A stretch of DNA of 64,000 bases from Moraxellaceae bacterium (GCA_024234595.1 JACKNZ010000018.1:1-64000); one strand, 5' to 3'; shown: positions 43,594 to 53,302, counted from the stretch's first letter. Numbers and translations: made by a program. Notes: generated by a model from the sequence alone, not told the origin.

Positions 43594-45705
43594 TTAGCTT
43601 TTAAAGCGTGTGACTTTTTCAATGCCTGTTAAAATACGAATACGCTTAATAATTTGGGCTAAATGCACTCTGTTTTTGACTTCCAAATTCATGGTAATCA
43701 CTGCGTGGTGCGCATCTTTATCACTCATGGTAATGTTTTCGATATTGGCTTCACTCAGCGTCACCTCACGAGCAATTTCGGCCAACATTCCGCGTTGATT
43801 GATGAGTTCGATACGTAGTTCACTGCTAAAATCGCGATTAACGTTTTTATCCCATTGTAATGGCACGCATTTATCGGGATTGTCGCGTAGTTCACTCATT
43901 AAATGATGGCAAACATCACGGTGCACCACAATACCTCGTCCTGAGCTTAAATAGCCAAAAATACTGTCACCAGGTAAAGGATAACAACAACGCGCATAAG
44001 CCAATACCAAGCCCTCTGTACCTTTAATCGCTAGGCGACGTTTGGAGCTTGGGTGAATCGGGTCTTGCTGAGCATCGGGCAGCAAACGTCGAGCAATCAG
44101 TTGTGGCGCATGATTGCCTAAGCCGATATCTTCGAGCAAATTATCGGTATTGGCAAAGTTAAGCTCTTTGAGTACCGTTGAAATAATTTCTGGCGCAATA
44201 TCGCTTAACTGGGTGTTGTAGGCGGCTAAGGCTTTGTCTAATAAGCGTTTACCCAAATCAACCGACTGACTGTGTTGTTGCTCTTTTAACACATGACGAA
44301 TATTGCTGCGCGCTTTGCTGGTAATCACAAAGTTAAGCCAATGTGGGTTAGGCATGGCACTGGGCGCAGTAATCACGTCCACGGTTTGGCCTGTACTTAA
44401 TACTAGACTTAAGGGACTTAAACGGCCATCAACTTTGGCGGCAATGCAACTATTACCAATGTCAGAGTGAACAGCATAGGCAAAATCGACAGGGGTTGAA
44501 CCTTGTGGCAGGGTGAGGATTTTGCCTTTGGGGGTAAAAACATAGACTTCGTCGGGAAACAAATCAATGCGGACATTTTCGACAAAATCGAGCGAGTTAC
44601 CTGCATTTTTTTGTAATTCAATCAGTGACGATAGCCATTCTTGCGCGTGTGCTTGGGAGCGATTCTCTACGCCGTCTTTATACAACCAATGGGCAGCAAC
44701 GCCTTTGTTGGCCATAGCTTCCATGGCTTCGGTGCGAATTTGAATTTCGACAGGTACGCCACTTTTAGCTTTAAGCACACTGTGTAACGATTGATAACCA
44801 TTAGCTTTAGGAATGGCAATATAATCTTTAAATTTACCAGGTACGGGTTTAAATAAATTGTGGGCAACGCCTAAGGTGCGATAACAAGTATCGACATTGT
44901 TAACCACAATCCGAAAACCATAAACGTCCATAATTTCATTAAAGGACTTATGCTTTTCTTTCATTTTTTGATAAATGCTAAACAAATGCTTTTTGCGGCC
45001 TAGAACCTGAGCGTCAATCCCCGCTTCTTTTAAACGGGTCTCTAAAGTACGTTGAATATTGGCGATGGTTTCTTTGCGATTACCATAAGCAACCTTAACG
45101 GCTTTTTGAATCAGGGGCGCACGCATTGGAAACAGTGCGTAAAAGCATAAGTCTTCGAGTTCGGTACGAACCTCGTGCATCCCTAGACGATTAGCTAAAG
45201 GGGCGTAAATATCAAGGGTTTCTTGGGCAATACGTTTGCGTTTATCGGCTCGAAGCACTTCAAGAGTACGCATATTATGTAAACGGTCAGCAAGTTTGAC
45301 GATAATCACCCGAATATCGCGCGTCATTGCTAACATCATTTTGCGTAAGTTTTCGGCTTGGGCTTCGGCTTTAGACAAATGCCCGACTTTTTCGAGCTTG
45401 GTGACGCCATCGACTAAATCGGCCACTTCTGTGCCAAACATTTTGGCAAGTTCGGATTTACTAATACCTGTATCTTCAATTACATCATGGAGCATGGCCG
45501 CCATCAGGCTTTGGTGATCCATGTGCATTTGCGCCAAAATCTCGGCAACAGCAAGAGGGTGAGTAATATAAGGACTGCCGTCACGACGCATTTGTGAGCC
45601 GTGCGCTTGTTCGGCAAAAAAATAGGCGGCACGAACAGCTGCTACTTGGTCTGCTGCCAAATAGCTATCAAGATGTGAGCTAAGTACATCTAAGGCTGTG
45701 TTCAT
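43594..45705 (-). CDS. spoT: Bifunctional (p)ppGpp synthetase/hydrolase SpoT
   Basis: A 703-residue RelA/SpoT enzyme. The HD hydrolase motif is intact (MAAMLHDVIEDTG; KLADRLHNMRTLEVL), followed by the synthetase domain (MDVYGFRIVV; YQSLHSVLKA), TGS (VYVFTPKGKILTLPQGSTPVDFAYAVH) and a C-terminal ACT domain. It balances the alarmone pool during starvation. It lies in the usual gmk-rpoZ-spoT order. The next gene downstream is convergent in function only: pelA on the same strand begins upstream of spoT's own 3' end neighbour, so spoT is followed not by ridA but by the pel operon. Confidence 0.97.
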   Translation of the reverse strand: MNTALDVLSSHLDSYLAADQVAAVRAAYFFAEQAHGSQMRRDGSPYITHPLAVAEILAQMHMDHQSLMAAMLHDVIEDTGISKSELAKMFGTEVADLVDGVTKLEKVGHLSKAEAQAENLRKMMLAMTRDIRVIIVKLADRLHNMRTLEVLRADKRKRIAQETLDIYAPLANRLGMHEVRTELEDLCFYALFPMRAPLIQKAVKVAYGNRKETIANIQRTLETRLKEAGIDAQVLGRKKHLFSIYQKMKEKHKSFNEIMDVYGFRIVVNNVDTCYRTLGVAHNLFKPVPGKFKDYIAIPKANGYQSLHSVLKAKSGVPVEIQIRTEAMEAMANKGVAAHWLYKDGVENRSQAHAQEWLSSLIELQKNAGNSLDFVENVRIDLFPDEVYVFTPKGKILTLPQGSTPVDFAYAVHSDIGNSCIAAKVDGRLSPLSLVLSTGQTVDVITAPSAMPNPHWLNFVITSKARSNIRHVLKEQQHSQSVDLGKRLLDKALAAYNTQLSDIAPEIISTVLKELNFANTDNLLEDIGLGNHAPQLIARRLLPDAQQDPIHPSSKRRLAIKGTEGLVLAYARCCYPLPGDSIFGYLSSGRGIVVHRDVCHHLMSELRDNPDKCVPLQWDKNVNRDFSSELRIELINQRGMLAEIAREVTLSEANIENITMSDKDAHHAVITMNLEVKNRVHLAQIIKRIRILTGIEKVTRFKS

Positions 45706-45758
45706 GCGTCCTCATTTGCAGCGTTGGGGGCGTATCAGCTTGCCCCCAGTTAAAGCAC

Positions 45759-46019
45759 TTAAAAAGTGGTGTGAGTGTCTAAACTCAAAAATAAGTCGTC
45801 CTCTGGCTCTTCTTCCACTTTTTGAGTCAAAAATTGGCGGTCAATAAAGCCTTCGGCAATTTCGCGTAGTGCCATCACGGTTGGTTTGTCATTATCCCAC
45901 GGCAAAAAAGGCTCTTTGTTGCCTGTTGCCAACTGACGAGCGCGTTTGGCAGCCACTAATACTAATTCAAAGCGATTGTCCACCGCACCTAAACAATCTT
46001 CTACCGTCACACGAGCCAT
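45759..46019 (-). CDS. rpoZ: RNA polymerase omega subunit
   Basis: An 86-residue omega subunit starting MARVTVEDCLGAVDNRFELVLVAAKRARQL, the universal family signature. It helps assemble RNA polymerase and forms part of a ppGpp site. The ATG at 46019 follows GAGG by eight bases; an in-frame codon at 46025 is less likely. It lies between gmk and spoT, the usual order. Confidence 0.97.
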   Translation of the reverse strand: MARVTVEDCLGAVDNRFELVLVAAKRARQLATGNKEPFLPWDNDKPTVMALREIAEGFIDRQFLTQKVEEEPEDDLFLSLDTHTTF

Positions 46020-46066
46020 GAGCATAACCTCTATAGTACAAAAAATAGCGAACCTTTGATTTTAGG

Positions 46067-46687
46067 CTAGCTTGAGCTAGACAACAAGTCCCCAATGCGC
46101 TCGGCATGACGAATAACTTGAATTTTTTGGCGCAGGCGTGAGGCTTTGACAATGGCAATTAACTCTTCAAGGGCAGTATCGAAGTCATCGTTAATCACCA
46201 CAAAGTCAAATTCGACAAAATGACTCATATCGTCAATTGCACCAGCCAGTCGGCGGTTAATCACGTCGCTACTATCTTGGCCACGATTTTGTAGTCGTTG
46301 ACGCAAAGCATCACGCGAGGGAGGCATAATAAAAATAGACACGGCATTGGGATAACTTTGGCGTACTTGTTGTGCGCCTTGCCAGTCGATTTCGAGTATT
46401 ACATCGGTATCTTGTTTAAGGCTATCTTCGACCATCTGCCGCGCAGTACCGTAATAATTGCCAAACACTTCGGCGTGTTCTAAAAACTCACCTGCACCAA
46501 TCATGCTCACAAACTGCTCTTTGGGGGTAAAATGGTAATGTACGCCATCAAGCTCACCGTCACGTTTGGGACGGGTGGTGTTAGAAATAGAGACCTTGAG
46601 GTTGGGGCAGTTTTCTAACAAGGCTTTGACTAAGGTGGTTTTGCCTGTGCCAGAAGCGGCAGAGACAATAAATAATGTTCCAGACAT
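46067..46687 (-). CDS. gmk: Guanylate kinase
   Basis: A 206-residue enzyme with Walker A SAASGTGKTTLVKALL and the GMP-binding SNTTRPKRDGELDGVHYHF. It converts GMP to GDP in the cytoplasm. It is the first gene of gmk-rpoZ-spoT. In Pseudomonas yicC and rph directly precede gmk; here they lie about 7 kb away. Confidence 0.97.
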   Translation of the reverse strand: MSGTLFIVSAASGTGKTTLVKALLENCPNLKVSISNTTRPKRDGELDGVHYHFTPKEQFVSMIGAGEFLEHAEVFGNYYGTARQMVEDSLKQDTDVILEIDWQGAQQVRQSYPNAVSIFIMPPSRDALRQRLQNRGQDSSDVINRRLAGAIDDMSHFVEFDFVVINDDFDTALEELIAIVKASRLRQKIQVIRHAERIGDLLSSSS

Positions 46688-46770
46688 AGTGTTGTTCTTA
46701 AAAAGTGAAAATTACGCCAAGTTTGCGGTAAAATCGCGTCATTGTCCATTTTGTAGGAAGATGAATCATT

Positions 46771-48111
46771 ATGACGGAGTTTGTAAGCCCAGCTATATTA
46801 AATCGCACTCATGCCATGACACACCTCAATGTCTCGGCTTTGCATTTTCACCCCGAGCGCGAGCGTTTATTTAACGAATTGCATACGCGGCCTTTTCCAG
46901 TGGTACAAGAGGGCAGCAGCATTTCGCAGTTGGCTATTTTGCACAATGGCCAAAATACCGATGCCGAGTATCAGCATTTACAAGCCTTGTGTGAGCGTTA
47001 CGCAGTCCCGCCACCTGCCCAAGGTTCGTCATGTTATTACCAAAGTTTTGGTGGTTTTGAGTTGCGTTGGGAGCGTCATACTGAGTTTTCGACTTACACC
47101 GTGATTCATCGTGCCGATAAATTACAACCTTTTGCCCATACCGCCTTGTCGTTATTGCCCGAAACATGGTTGGCAGGTTTAACAGGCCAAATTATCAGTG
47201 GCCAACACATAGACATTATTGCCATGCCTGAGCAAGCCTCATCACCCGATACCTTGCGTCATTATTTTGAAGGGCATCGTTTGATTAGCTCATGGACAGG
47301 CGATAAAGACGCGCGTTTATGGACGGCATATCGTATTCATAGTGACGGTTTTGGCCGTATTTTGGTGCAAAATAAACAGTTAAATCCGTGTCAAACAGGG
47401 CGTTTAGTCAGGCGATTATTTGAGTTAGAAACCTATAGAATGATGATATTGTTAGCTTTTCCGATGGCGCGTGCCATTGCCCCCGAAGTGGAAGCGATGG
47501 ACACGCAGTTAGCATCAATTAACCAGCAAATGAATAACATTAAGAGTTTAGAGGACGAAAAACGTTTATTAGCCCAGCTTTCGACCTTAGCAGCACGTAT
47601 AGAGCAACTCATATCCGATAGTAATTTTAGATTTTCGGCAGCCCGCGCTTATTATGATTTGGTGATGAGCCGTTTGGCCGATTTACGCGAACAAGAAGTA
47701 ACAGGCTTGCAAACCTTTAATGAGTTTTTGCGTCGTCGTTTAACGCCTGCCTTTAGAACCTGTGAGTCGGTGAGTGAGCAGTTAGATGATTTGTCACAGC
47801 GTATTGATAGAGCCAGTGAACTGTTGCGTACCCGTGTTGATTTGACTTTAGAGGCGCAAAATCAAGAGTTACTACAATCACTTAATCAACGCAGTAAAGT
47901 GCAGTTACAGTTACAACAAGCGGTTGAAGGCTTGTCGGTGGCGGCCATTAGTTATTACTTGGTGGGTTTGGTCAAATATATGGTACTTTCGGCAGCCGAT
48001 ATGGGCTGGCTACAACATGCCGAATTATGGGTTGGTTTGTCTGTACCTGTGTGCGTGTTTTTGGTGTGGCGTGGTGTGCATCAGTTGCATAAAGGTTTGG
48101 AGAAAGATTAA
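46771..48111 (+). CDS. DUF3422 family membrane protein
   Basis: A 446-residue protein of the DUF3422 family: the start HPERERLFNELHTRPFPVV is its signature, followed by a soluble domain, a coiled-coil region (about residues 250-370) and two C-terminal membrane helices (ISYYLVGLVKYMVLSA and LWVGLSVPVCVFLVWRGV). The function is unknown. AGGAAG precedes the ATG at 46771. It overlaps the convergent GlxA-like gene by four bases. Confidence 0.85.
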   Translation: MTEFVSPAILNRTHAMTHLNVSALHFHPERERLFNELHTRPFPVVQEGSSISQLAILHNGQNTDAEYQHLQALCERYAVPPPAQGSSCYYQSFGGFELRWERHTEFSTYTVIHRADKLQPFAHTALSLLPETWLAGLTGQIISGQHIDIIAMPEQASSPDTLRHYFEGHRLISSWTGDKDARLWTAYRIHSDGFGRILVQNKQLNPCQTGRLVRRLFELETYRMMILLAFPMARAIAPEVEAMDTQLASINQQMNNIKSLEDEKRLLAQLSTLAARIEQLISDSNFRFSAARAYYDLVMSRLADLREQEVTGLQTFNEFLRRRLTPAFRTCESVSEQLDDLSQRIDRASELLRTRVDLTLEAQNQELLQSLNQRSKVQLQLQQAVEGLSVAAISYYLVGLVKYMVLSAADMGWLQHAELWVGLSVPVCVFLVWRGVHQLHKGLEKD

Positions 48112-49079
48112 AGTTGATTGTTTAAGTTTTGCCGAAAAGCCTTGGCCGATTGCCCTGTCATTTTAACAAATAAGCGTCTAGCAAAACGGGAGTCGGCATA
48201 ACCAATTTCTTGGCAAATTTGCTCAATAGTTAATGTGGTATTAACTAATAAATATTTCATGCGAGCAATTCTAATTAGTTGATAATAATCAGAAATACTC
48301 AGGGTTGTCGCTAATTTAAAGTGTCTTTTTAAGGTGCTTTCACTGAGATGAAATTTATTGGCCAAAAAAGCTAAACAGAGATTATCTGGATAGTGACGAT
48401 CAATAAAATGTTGAATGGCTAAGATTTGAGTATAGGCATGTTGCTTGTAGGCAAAACTTTCGCTTAACCATAAATGTTCAGTACTATCAAGACTTTTACT
48501 CATAATAGTTAAACAACGTTCAACAAGATTCTTTTGGCCAAAACGCAATAAATATTGGCTAAGACAATACAACGCCCCACTAATGCCTGTTGCACTGCAC
48601 AACTGACCGTTATCCACAAATTCCACCTCGCTTTTAAGTGAGTAATGTGGGTAGCGTTGTCGAAAAATACCTTCAAATTGCCAATGAGTGACGAGTGGGT
48701 GTGTTGGCCACAACGTTAACTCTGCAATCAAAAAACTCGCCGTGGATAGCGTTAACACACGTTTGCTTTGGCGTAGTACGGTAGCTAACACGCTGTTTTG
48801 TAGTTGTTTGCTGTTTAATACTTGTTGTAAATGGCCATACTCAATTCCCACAAGGACGAGTAATTCATGTGTTGTTGTCTCTGTTAATGGCTGAGTTTCT
48901 ACACGCATACCATTAGCTAAAGTGACTCCAATTTGGTTAAGAGCATAAAGTTGATAATCGACAGAGTTAATCAAGACTCTGTTATTAGCAAGACGTTGAT
49001 AAATAGTCATAAAATCTAGAATGGTCATGAGTTGAGACCCCCAACAACCATCAAATAACACCACGCCAACTTTATTCAT
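48108..49079 (-). CDS. GlxA-like AraC-family transcriptional regulator
   Basis: A 323-residue regulator. The N-terminal ~180 residues form a DJ-1/PfpI-like domain (MNKVGVVLFDGC; ELLVLVGIEY), and the C-terminal ~100 residues hold two AraC helix-turn-helix motifs (NKFHLSESTLKRHFK and IEQICQEIGYADSRFARRLFVKMTG). I chose the ATG at 49079; another in-frame ATG lies at 49148. It is divergent from the hydrolase-ceramidase pair and probably regulates it (inference). Confidence 0.87.
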   Translation of the reverse strand: MNKVGVVLFDGCWGSQLMTILDFMTIYQRLANNRVLINSVDYQLYALNQIGVTLANGMRVETQPLTETTTHELLVLVGIEYGHLQQVLNSKQLQNSVLATVLRQSKRVLTLSTASFLIAELTLWPTHPLVTHWQFEGIFRQRYPHYSLKSEVEFVDNGQLCSATGISGALYCLSQYLLRFGQKNLVERCLTIMSKSLDSTEHLWLSESFAYKQHAYTQILAIQHFIDRHYPDNLCLAFLANKFHLSESTLKRHFKLATTLSISDYYQLIRIARMKYLLVNTTLTIEQICQEIGYADSRFARRLFVKMTGQSAKAFRQNLNNQL

Positions 49080-49179
49080 TGAACTAATCCGCCCGAAACT
49101 TAAGCTATTACACCATCGTCCGATTATGCACTGTTTTTTAAGATACATTTCATCCTAAAATAAATTGTTGAGTTAAAAA

Positions 49180-49983
49180 ATGTCTAGTGCCATGAGCTGT
49201 ATCCATCAAGATATTTACATCAACCATTCTCAAGGACAAATTTTTAGTCGAATTTGGACACCACTGAATTATCAAGCAAACTTAGCTCCGCTTGTGTTGT
49301 TGCATGATTCGTTGGGCTGTATTGCGGTGTGGCGTGATTTTCCGAGGCAGTTGGCACAGTGTTTAGGCCGACAAGTGATTGCTTATGATCGGTTGGGTTT
49401 TGGTCAATCATCAGCACGTCTTGAAAAAATTGCCTTTAGTTTTATTGAAGATGAAGCAAAAAACGATTTTGCAAGGGTGAAACAGCAGCTGAATATCAAA
49501 GAGTTTGTGGTGTTGGGGCATAGTGTGGGGGGAAGTATGGCAGTGCATTGTGCGGCGGCTTATCCACAAGATTGCCAAGGTTTGATTACCATTGCTGCTC
49601 AAGCATTTACCGAAACGAATACTCGAGTTGGTTTGCAACAAGCAAAAATACAATTTTCAGACCCACAACAGTTTTCGCGTTTAACTAAGTATCATGGCCA
49701 AAAATCGGCGTGGGTGTTATCGGCATGGTTGGATACTTGGTTAGATGCGGCTTTTGATGATTGGTCTTTAGCAGAAGTGTTGCCCAAGGTGATTTGTCCA
49801 ACGTTGGCGATTCATGGCCAGTTTGATGAATATGGCAGCATGGCACATCCGCAAACTATTGCACACTCGGTGAGTGGTCGGGGGCGATGGTGGATGGTCG
49901 AAGGGGCGTATCATGTGCCACATCGTGAAAAAAACGAGGAAATCGTGGCGTTGATGATGGATTTTATGAAAGAATTGCCTTAA
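49180..49983 (+). CDS. Alpha/beta hydrolase
   Basis: A 267-residue alpha/beta hydrolase with the catalytic triad visible: nucleophile in LGHSVGGS, Asp in HGQFDEYG and His in GAYHVPH. The oxyanion region is LLHDSLGC. The substrate is unknown. It is followed after 20 bases by the ceramidase-like gene on the same strand, so it may act on a lipid ester or amide in the same pathway. Confidence 0.87.
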   Translation: MSSAMSCIHQDIYINHSQGQIFSRIWTPLNYQANLAPLVLLHDSLGCIAVWRDFPRQLAQCLGRQVIAYDRLGFGQSSARLEKIAFSFIEDEAKNDFARVKQQLNIKEFVVLGHSVGGSMAVHCAAAYPQDCQGLITIAAQAFTETNTRVGLQQAKIQFSDPQQFSRLTKYHGQKSAWVLSAWLDTWLDAAFDDWSLAEVLPKVICPTLAIHGQFDEYGSMAHPQTIAHSVSGRGRWWMVEGAYHVPHREKNEEIVALMMDFMKELP

Positions 49984-50003
49984 AAATACAACAAGAGGTT
50001 TTT

Positions 50004-51707
50004 ATGTACCAAGCAGGGTGGTCAAAACAAGAAATCCGCGTCAAAGCGCAAGGCTATGCGATGATGGGCTATGGTATGTGGCATAACCGTGCATGGGGAC
50101 AACAAACGCCGTTATTTGCGCGCGCTATTTGGTTGGTAGATGAACAGGGTAATGAAATAGCCTTTTGTTGTTTAGATTTAGGCTACATTACTTATGCCAT
50201 GCGTAGCACAATTATTCGTCAACTCCAAGACACAATTGGCGATAGCTTTAACCCAGAACGTTTAGTCTTAACCTGTACGCATACCCATTCAGGGCCGGGC
50301 GGATGCACTCACGATGCCTTGTATAATGTGGTGACCCCCGGTTTTGTGTCAGATAATTTACAGCAAATTGTGTTAGCAACGGTTGAAGCATTATTAGCAG
50401 CACGTACTCATTTACAAGCTGTGGAGCTGAGCTTGGCACATGCGGCATTTGCCGAAACGACAGCAGTGGCATGGAATCGATCGTTAGAGGCGTATAATCG
50501 TAATCCTGAAGTGAGCAAATTAAATCATCAGCAATGTCATTTAGCCTTAAACCGAGAAATGCCTGTTTTAGCGATTCGTCATCAAGGACAAGTAGCGGCG
50601 TTTGTATCGTTGTTTGGGGTTCATGCAACGGCGGTGGGCAACAATCAAACCAAATACTGTGCCGATAACAAAGGTTATGCGGCGGTGGCTGCCGAAGCCG
50701 CATTGACGCAACAAGGCGTTGCTGCACCTGTGGCAATTTTTGCCCAAGCAACAGCAGGTGATGTCTCTCCTCATTATCATGGTGTTAATCAAACCGCACG
50801 GCGCAAACAATGGCAGGGAGAGAGCGAATACATATACGCCGAGCAAAATGGTCGCCTGCAAGCACAACACGCCTTACAAATAATTGAAAAAGCCAGTTTA
50901 CCCATTACAGGCGCGTTTGATGCCATTTTGACTTATGTCGATTTAAGCAATCAACATGCTGAACCTCGTTTTGCCAATGGCGAACAGCAAGCCTTTACTA
51001 GTGAGCCATGTCATGGCGTGGCGTTTTTTACAGGTACACCTGTTGATGGACCAGGTATGCCTATGGCTATTGGTAAAGTTGCCAAGCAACTAGCGCGATG
51101 GCTCAAAAAACGCCGTTTGGCCCAAGATGAGCCGTATTATCGGCGATTGTATGCCGCACAAGGCGTTAAGGACATTATGCTCGAAGCAGGGCGCAAACAA
51201 ATTTTGGGGCAAGCGATTGATAAATTAATGGTGCCTGCGATTGCCGATCCTTTAGTAGCAGAGTTAAAACGGCAAGCGGCGAAAGGAGCAATGAAGGAAA
51301 GCGCAATGGTGCCAACGGTATTGCCCATTCAAATTATTCGTTTAGGCAATATAGCTATTGTTTGTTGTCCGGGTGAGTTTACGACTATTGCAGGGCAGCG
51401 GGTGGTACAAACTGTGGCACAAACCTTAGCGACTGCAAACATTGAACAGGTGTTAATTTGTACTTATTGTAATGACTATATGGGCTATGTCACCACCTAC
51501 GAAGAATATCAACAACAAGCTTATGAAGGCGGCCATACCATTTATGGCCAATGGACGTTAGCTGCTTTTCAAACCTGTTTTGCCAAACTAGCCGAGCAGT
51601 TTGCCTTGCCTGCAAATCAGCGTCAGTATGACCAACAGACGCAACCTTTGCCTGTACCTGCACATGAGTTGGCTTTAAGAACTAATTTAACGCCGCCGAG
51701 GCGTTAG
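50004..51707 (+). CDS. Neutral ceramidase-like amidase
   Basis: A 567-residue protein resembling neutral/alkaline ceramidases: GYAMMGYGMWHNRAWGQQTPL at the start, the zinc-binding THTHSGPGG and a conserved-looking FGVHATAVGNNQTKYCADNKG. These enzymes cleave the amide bond of ceramides. The usual signal peptide is missing, so it may be cytoplasmic, unlike secreted bacterial ceramidases. GAGG precedes the ATG. It is the second gene of a two-gene operon with the hydrolase. Confidence 0.85.
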   Translation: MYQAGWSKQEIRVKAQGYAMMGYGMWHNRAWGQQTPLFARAIWLVDEQGNEIAFCCLDLGYITYAMRSTIIRQLQDTIGDSFNPERLVLTCTHTHSGPGGCTHDALYNVVTPGFVSDNLQQIVLATVEALLAARTHLQAVELSLAHAAFAETTAVAWNRSLEAYNRNPEVSKLNHQQCHLALNREMPVLAIRHQGQVAAFVSLFGVHATAVGNNQTKYCADNKGYAAVAAEAALTQQGVAAPVAIFAQATAGDVSPHYHGVNQTARRKQWQGESEYIYAEQNGRLQAQHALQIIEKASLPITGAFDAILTYVDLSNQHAEPRFANGEQQAFTSEPCHGVAFFTGTPVDGPGMPMAIGKVAKQLARWLKKRRLAQDEPYYRRLYAAQGVKDIMLEAGRKQILGQAIDKLMVPAIADPLVAELKRQAAKGAMKESAMVPTVLPIQIIRLGNIAIVCCPGEFTTIAGQRVVQTVAQTLATANIEQVLICTYCNDYMGYVTTYEEYQQQAYEGGHTIYGQWTLAAFQTCFAKLAEQFALPANQRQYDQQTQPLPVPAHELALRTNLTPPRR

Positions 51708-51722
51708 AGCTAAAGCTTGTCA

Positions 51723-52376
51723 CTACCAAGTGTTAGGTTTTCTTATAGCGGTACTATGAATTTTATCGGGTAATTGAGCATTAGATAAATGCACAACACT
51801 TAACACTTTTGACCAAGTTGCATATTGGCCTAAATCTTTTGATATGGCACGTGAATCTTCATTTTTAATCGGAGCAACTAAACCTAATCTAATTTGCGGT
51901 GCATATTGTTTAATACGCATAAAGGCAGCCTTTAAGTCGGAGTCGTTGCTACATACAACAATTTGCTCACAAGCACCTGTTAAAGCACTAATTACCATAT
52001 CAACTGCCATATTTACATCACTCTGTTTTTCTTCAAAGCTATAAACTTGCACTTTATTGATATGTGGTACGTCTATTATGGGTTCTACAAGTCGAGAAAA
52101 TGGTGTTGCTGCAATCATCTTTCCCTCAAGAATCGTTACTTTTTGAGGTTGTTGTTTACGCAAGGCTTGTAAGTAGGTTCGTTGGCGTTTAGGTGATTCT
52201 AGGTCATCACTCATACGCGCTAAGACTGGAGCGGTGTAATAGCGTACTTCTATGACTTCGGCGTTTTGTAAGACGTGATTTTGAAACAAAGCATATAAAT
52301 CTAGCCACTTATAAGGGCTACGTCTTAATAGACCGTAATATAGGTTATAACCATCAATAAAAACGATAGTCTTCAA
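51723..52376 (-). CDS. NYN-domain protein (predicted ribonuclease)
   Basis: A 217-residue NYN-domain protein with conserved acidic residues in TIVFIDGYNLYYG, EEKQSDVNMAVDMVISA and VVCSNDSDLKAAF. This family is a PIN-like, metal-dependent RNase fold. I chose the TTG at 52376: AAGGA lies seven bases before it and the protein then opens on the NYN motif. The frame extends back to an ATG at 52538 with its own good ribosome binding site. Similar proteins occur in phages and plasmids, and the region looks accessory. It is convergent with the ceramidase gene. Confidence 0.8.
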   Translation of the reverse strand: MKTIVFIDGYNLYYGLLRRSPYKWLDLYALFQNHVLQNAEVIEVRYYTAPVLARMSDDLESPKRQRTYLQALRKQQPQKVTILEGKMIAATPFSRLVEPIIDVPHINKVQVYSFEEKQSDVNMAVDMVISALTGACEQIVVCSNDSDLKAAFMRIKQYAPQIRLGLVAPIKNEDSRAISKDLGQYATWSKVLSVVHLSNAQLPDKIHSTAIRKPNTW

Positions 52377-52538
52377 TTTTGTATCCTTCAAAAATGACAA
52401 AACCGCCATAAGGCGGTCTGTCGCCCCTAGAGCATATACGCTAAACGCAACGGTCAAGGGGGGAGTCGTCAGATGATTATAGACCATATTGGGGTTTTTG
52501 TGAATTACTGGTAATACATCATAATTGTCTTGTTTCAT
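52377..52538 (-). other. In-frame leader segment with hairpin before the NYN gene
   Basis: A 54-codon stretch in the NYN frame, opening with an ATG at 52538 behind GAGGTG (eight bases). It may be translated as an extension or as a leader peptide. Inside it, ACCGCC-ttat-GGCGGT (52402-52417) followed by TTTTGTC and TTTTT looks like a terminator or attenuator placed just before the AAGGA of the TTG start. The sequence resembles short leader frames of phage-like elements, but I cannot name it with confidence. Confidence 0.4.
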
Positions 52539-52660
52539 GTTTTTGACACCTCTTGTTTAAGTAAGTGTCATTTTGTCTGTATAAAAAACAAAAAAATAAG
52601 CAATCAATTAAGGTTTTTTTACCTCTCTAAAGCCTTGCCGCTGTAAGGCCAGACAAACAA

Positions 52661-53302
52661 TTAACCTTTTTTGTATTTTGCTAAGTTCTGCCTAATTGAG
52701 CTGTAACCAAAACCATTGCAAGTTTTAGCTATTGCAAGTAACTCATGTGTAAATGCCACTAAAGGGCTAATGTTTGTATCGGTAGCGGTTACCTTTGTAT
52801 TGGTTTCCCCTAAATCACCCCATAGCCTCCATATGTTTTTATAAATCTGTTTATTTCCTGCATCACTTCGACCTGCTCCCTTCTTATTCGTTAATGTTTT
52901 TTTAGTAGGCAATCGCTCTAAAGAAATAATGGCTGCACAATAGTATTGGCTTGGGTGTAAGCCTTCGGTGGCGGTGTTGCGTGTCATTAGAAATAGCGGA
53001 TAATTAAGATGCGCCTTAACATCACTAGCTAATGTTTTATAAGCCTTTATCATGGCGTTGCTTGATTGCTCGCTTAATGGTGTTAAGGGTTTTGGTATGA
53101 GTGATTGTGCCGTTTTCTTAAACTCAAGAAGTTGTTTTCTTAATTCGGCATCTGTTAGTGTAGGCATCGCTTTTTCAAATTGATTAAACACATAAAACAG
53201 GTTTATTAAATCTAAAATTCGCTCTTTGCCTTCATCATCTAAGGGCTTGCTTAAATGGGTTTCTAGTGTTTGCCATGTTAAGGGTGTTAAAATGCTGCGC
53301 AT
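52661..53302 (-). CDS. Unknown protein, possibly mobile-element derived
   Basis: A 213-residue soluble protein without signal peptide or recognised domain. The first ~120 residues are helical (LLEFKKTAQSLIPKPLTPLS) and the C-terminal part is basic (NKKGAGRSDAGNKQIYKNIW; YSSIRQNLAKYKKG). Composition and position beside the NYN gene suggest an accessory or phage-derived gene. Together they separate the ceramidase operon from yicC. A stem-loop GCCTT-gccgctgt-AAGGC lies just after its stop. Confidence 0.5.
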   Translation of the reverse strand: MRSILTPLTWQTLETHLSKPLDDEGKERILDLINLFYVFNQFEKAMPTLTDAELRKQLLEFKKTAQSLIPKPLTPLSEQSSNAMIKAYKTLASDVKAHLNYPLFLMTRNTATEGLHPSQYYCAAIISLERLPTKKTLTNKKGAGRSDAGNKQIYKNIWRLWGDLGETNTKVTATDTNISPLVAFTHELLAIAKTCNGFGYSSIRQNLAKYKKG

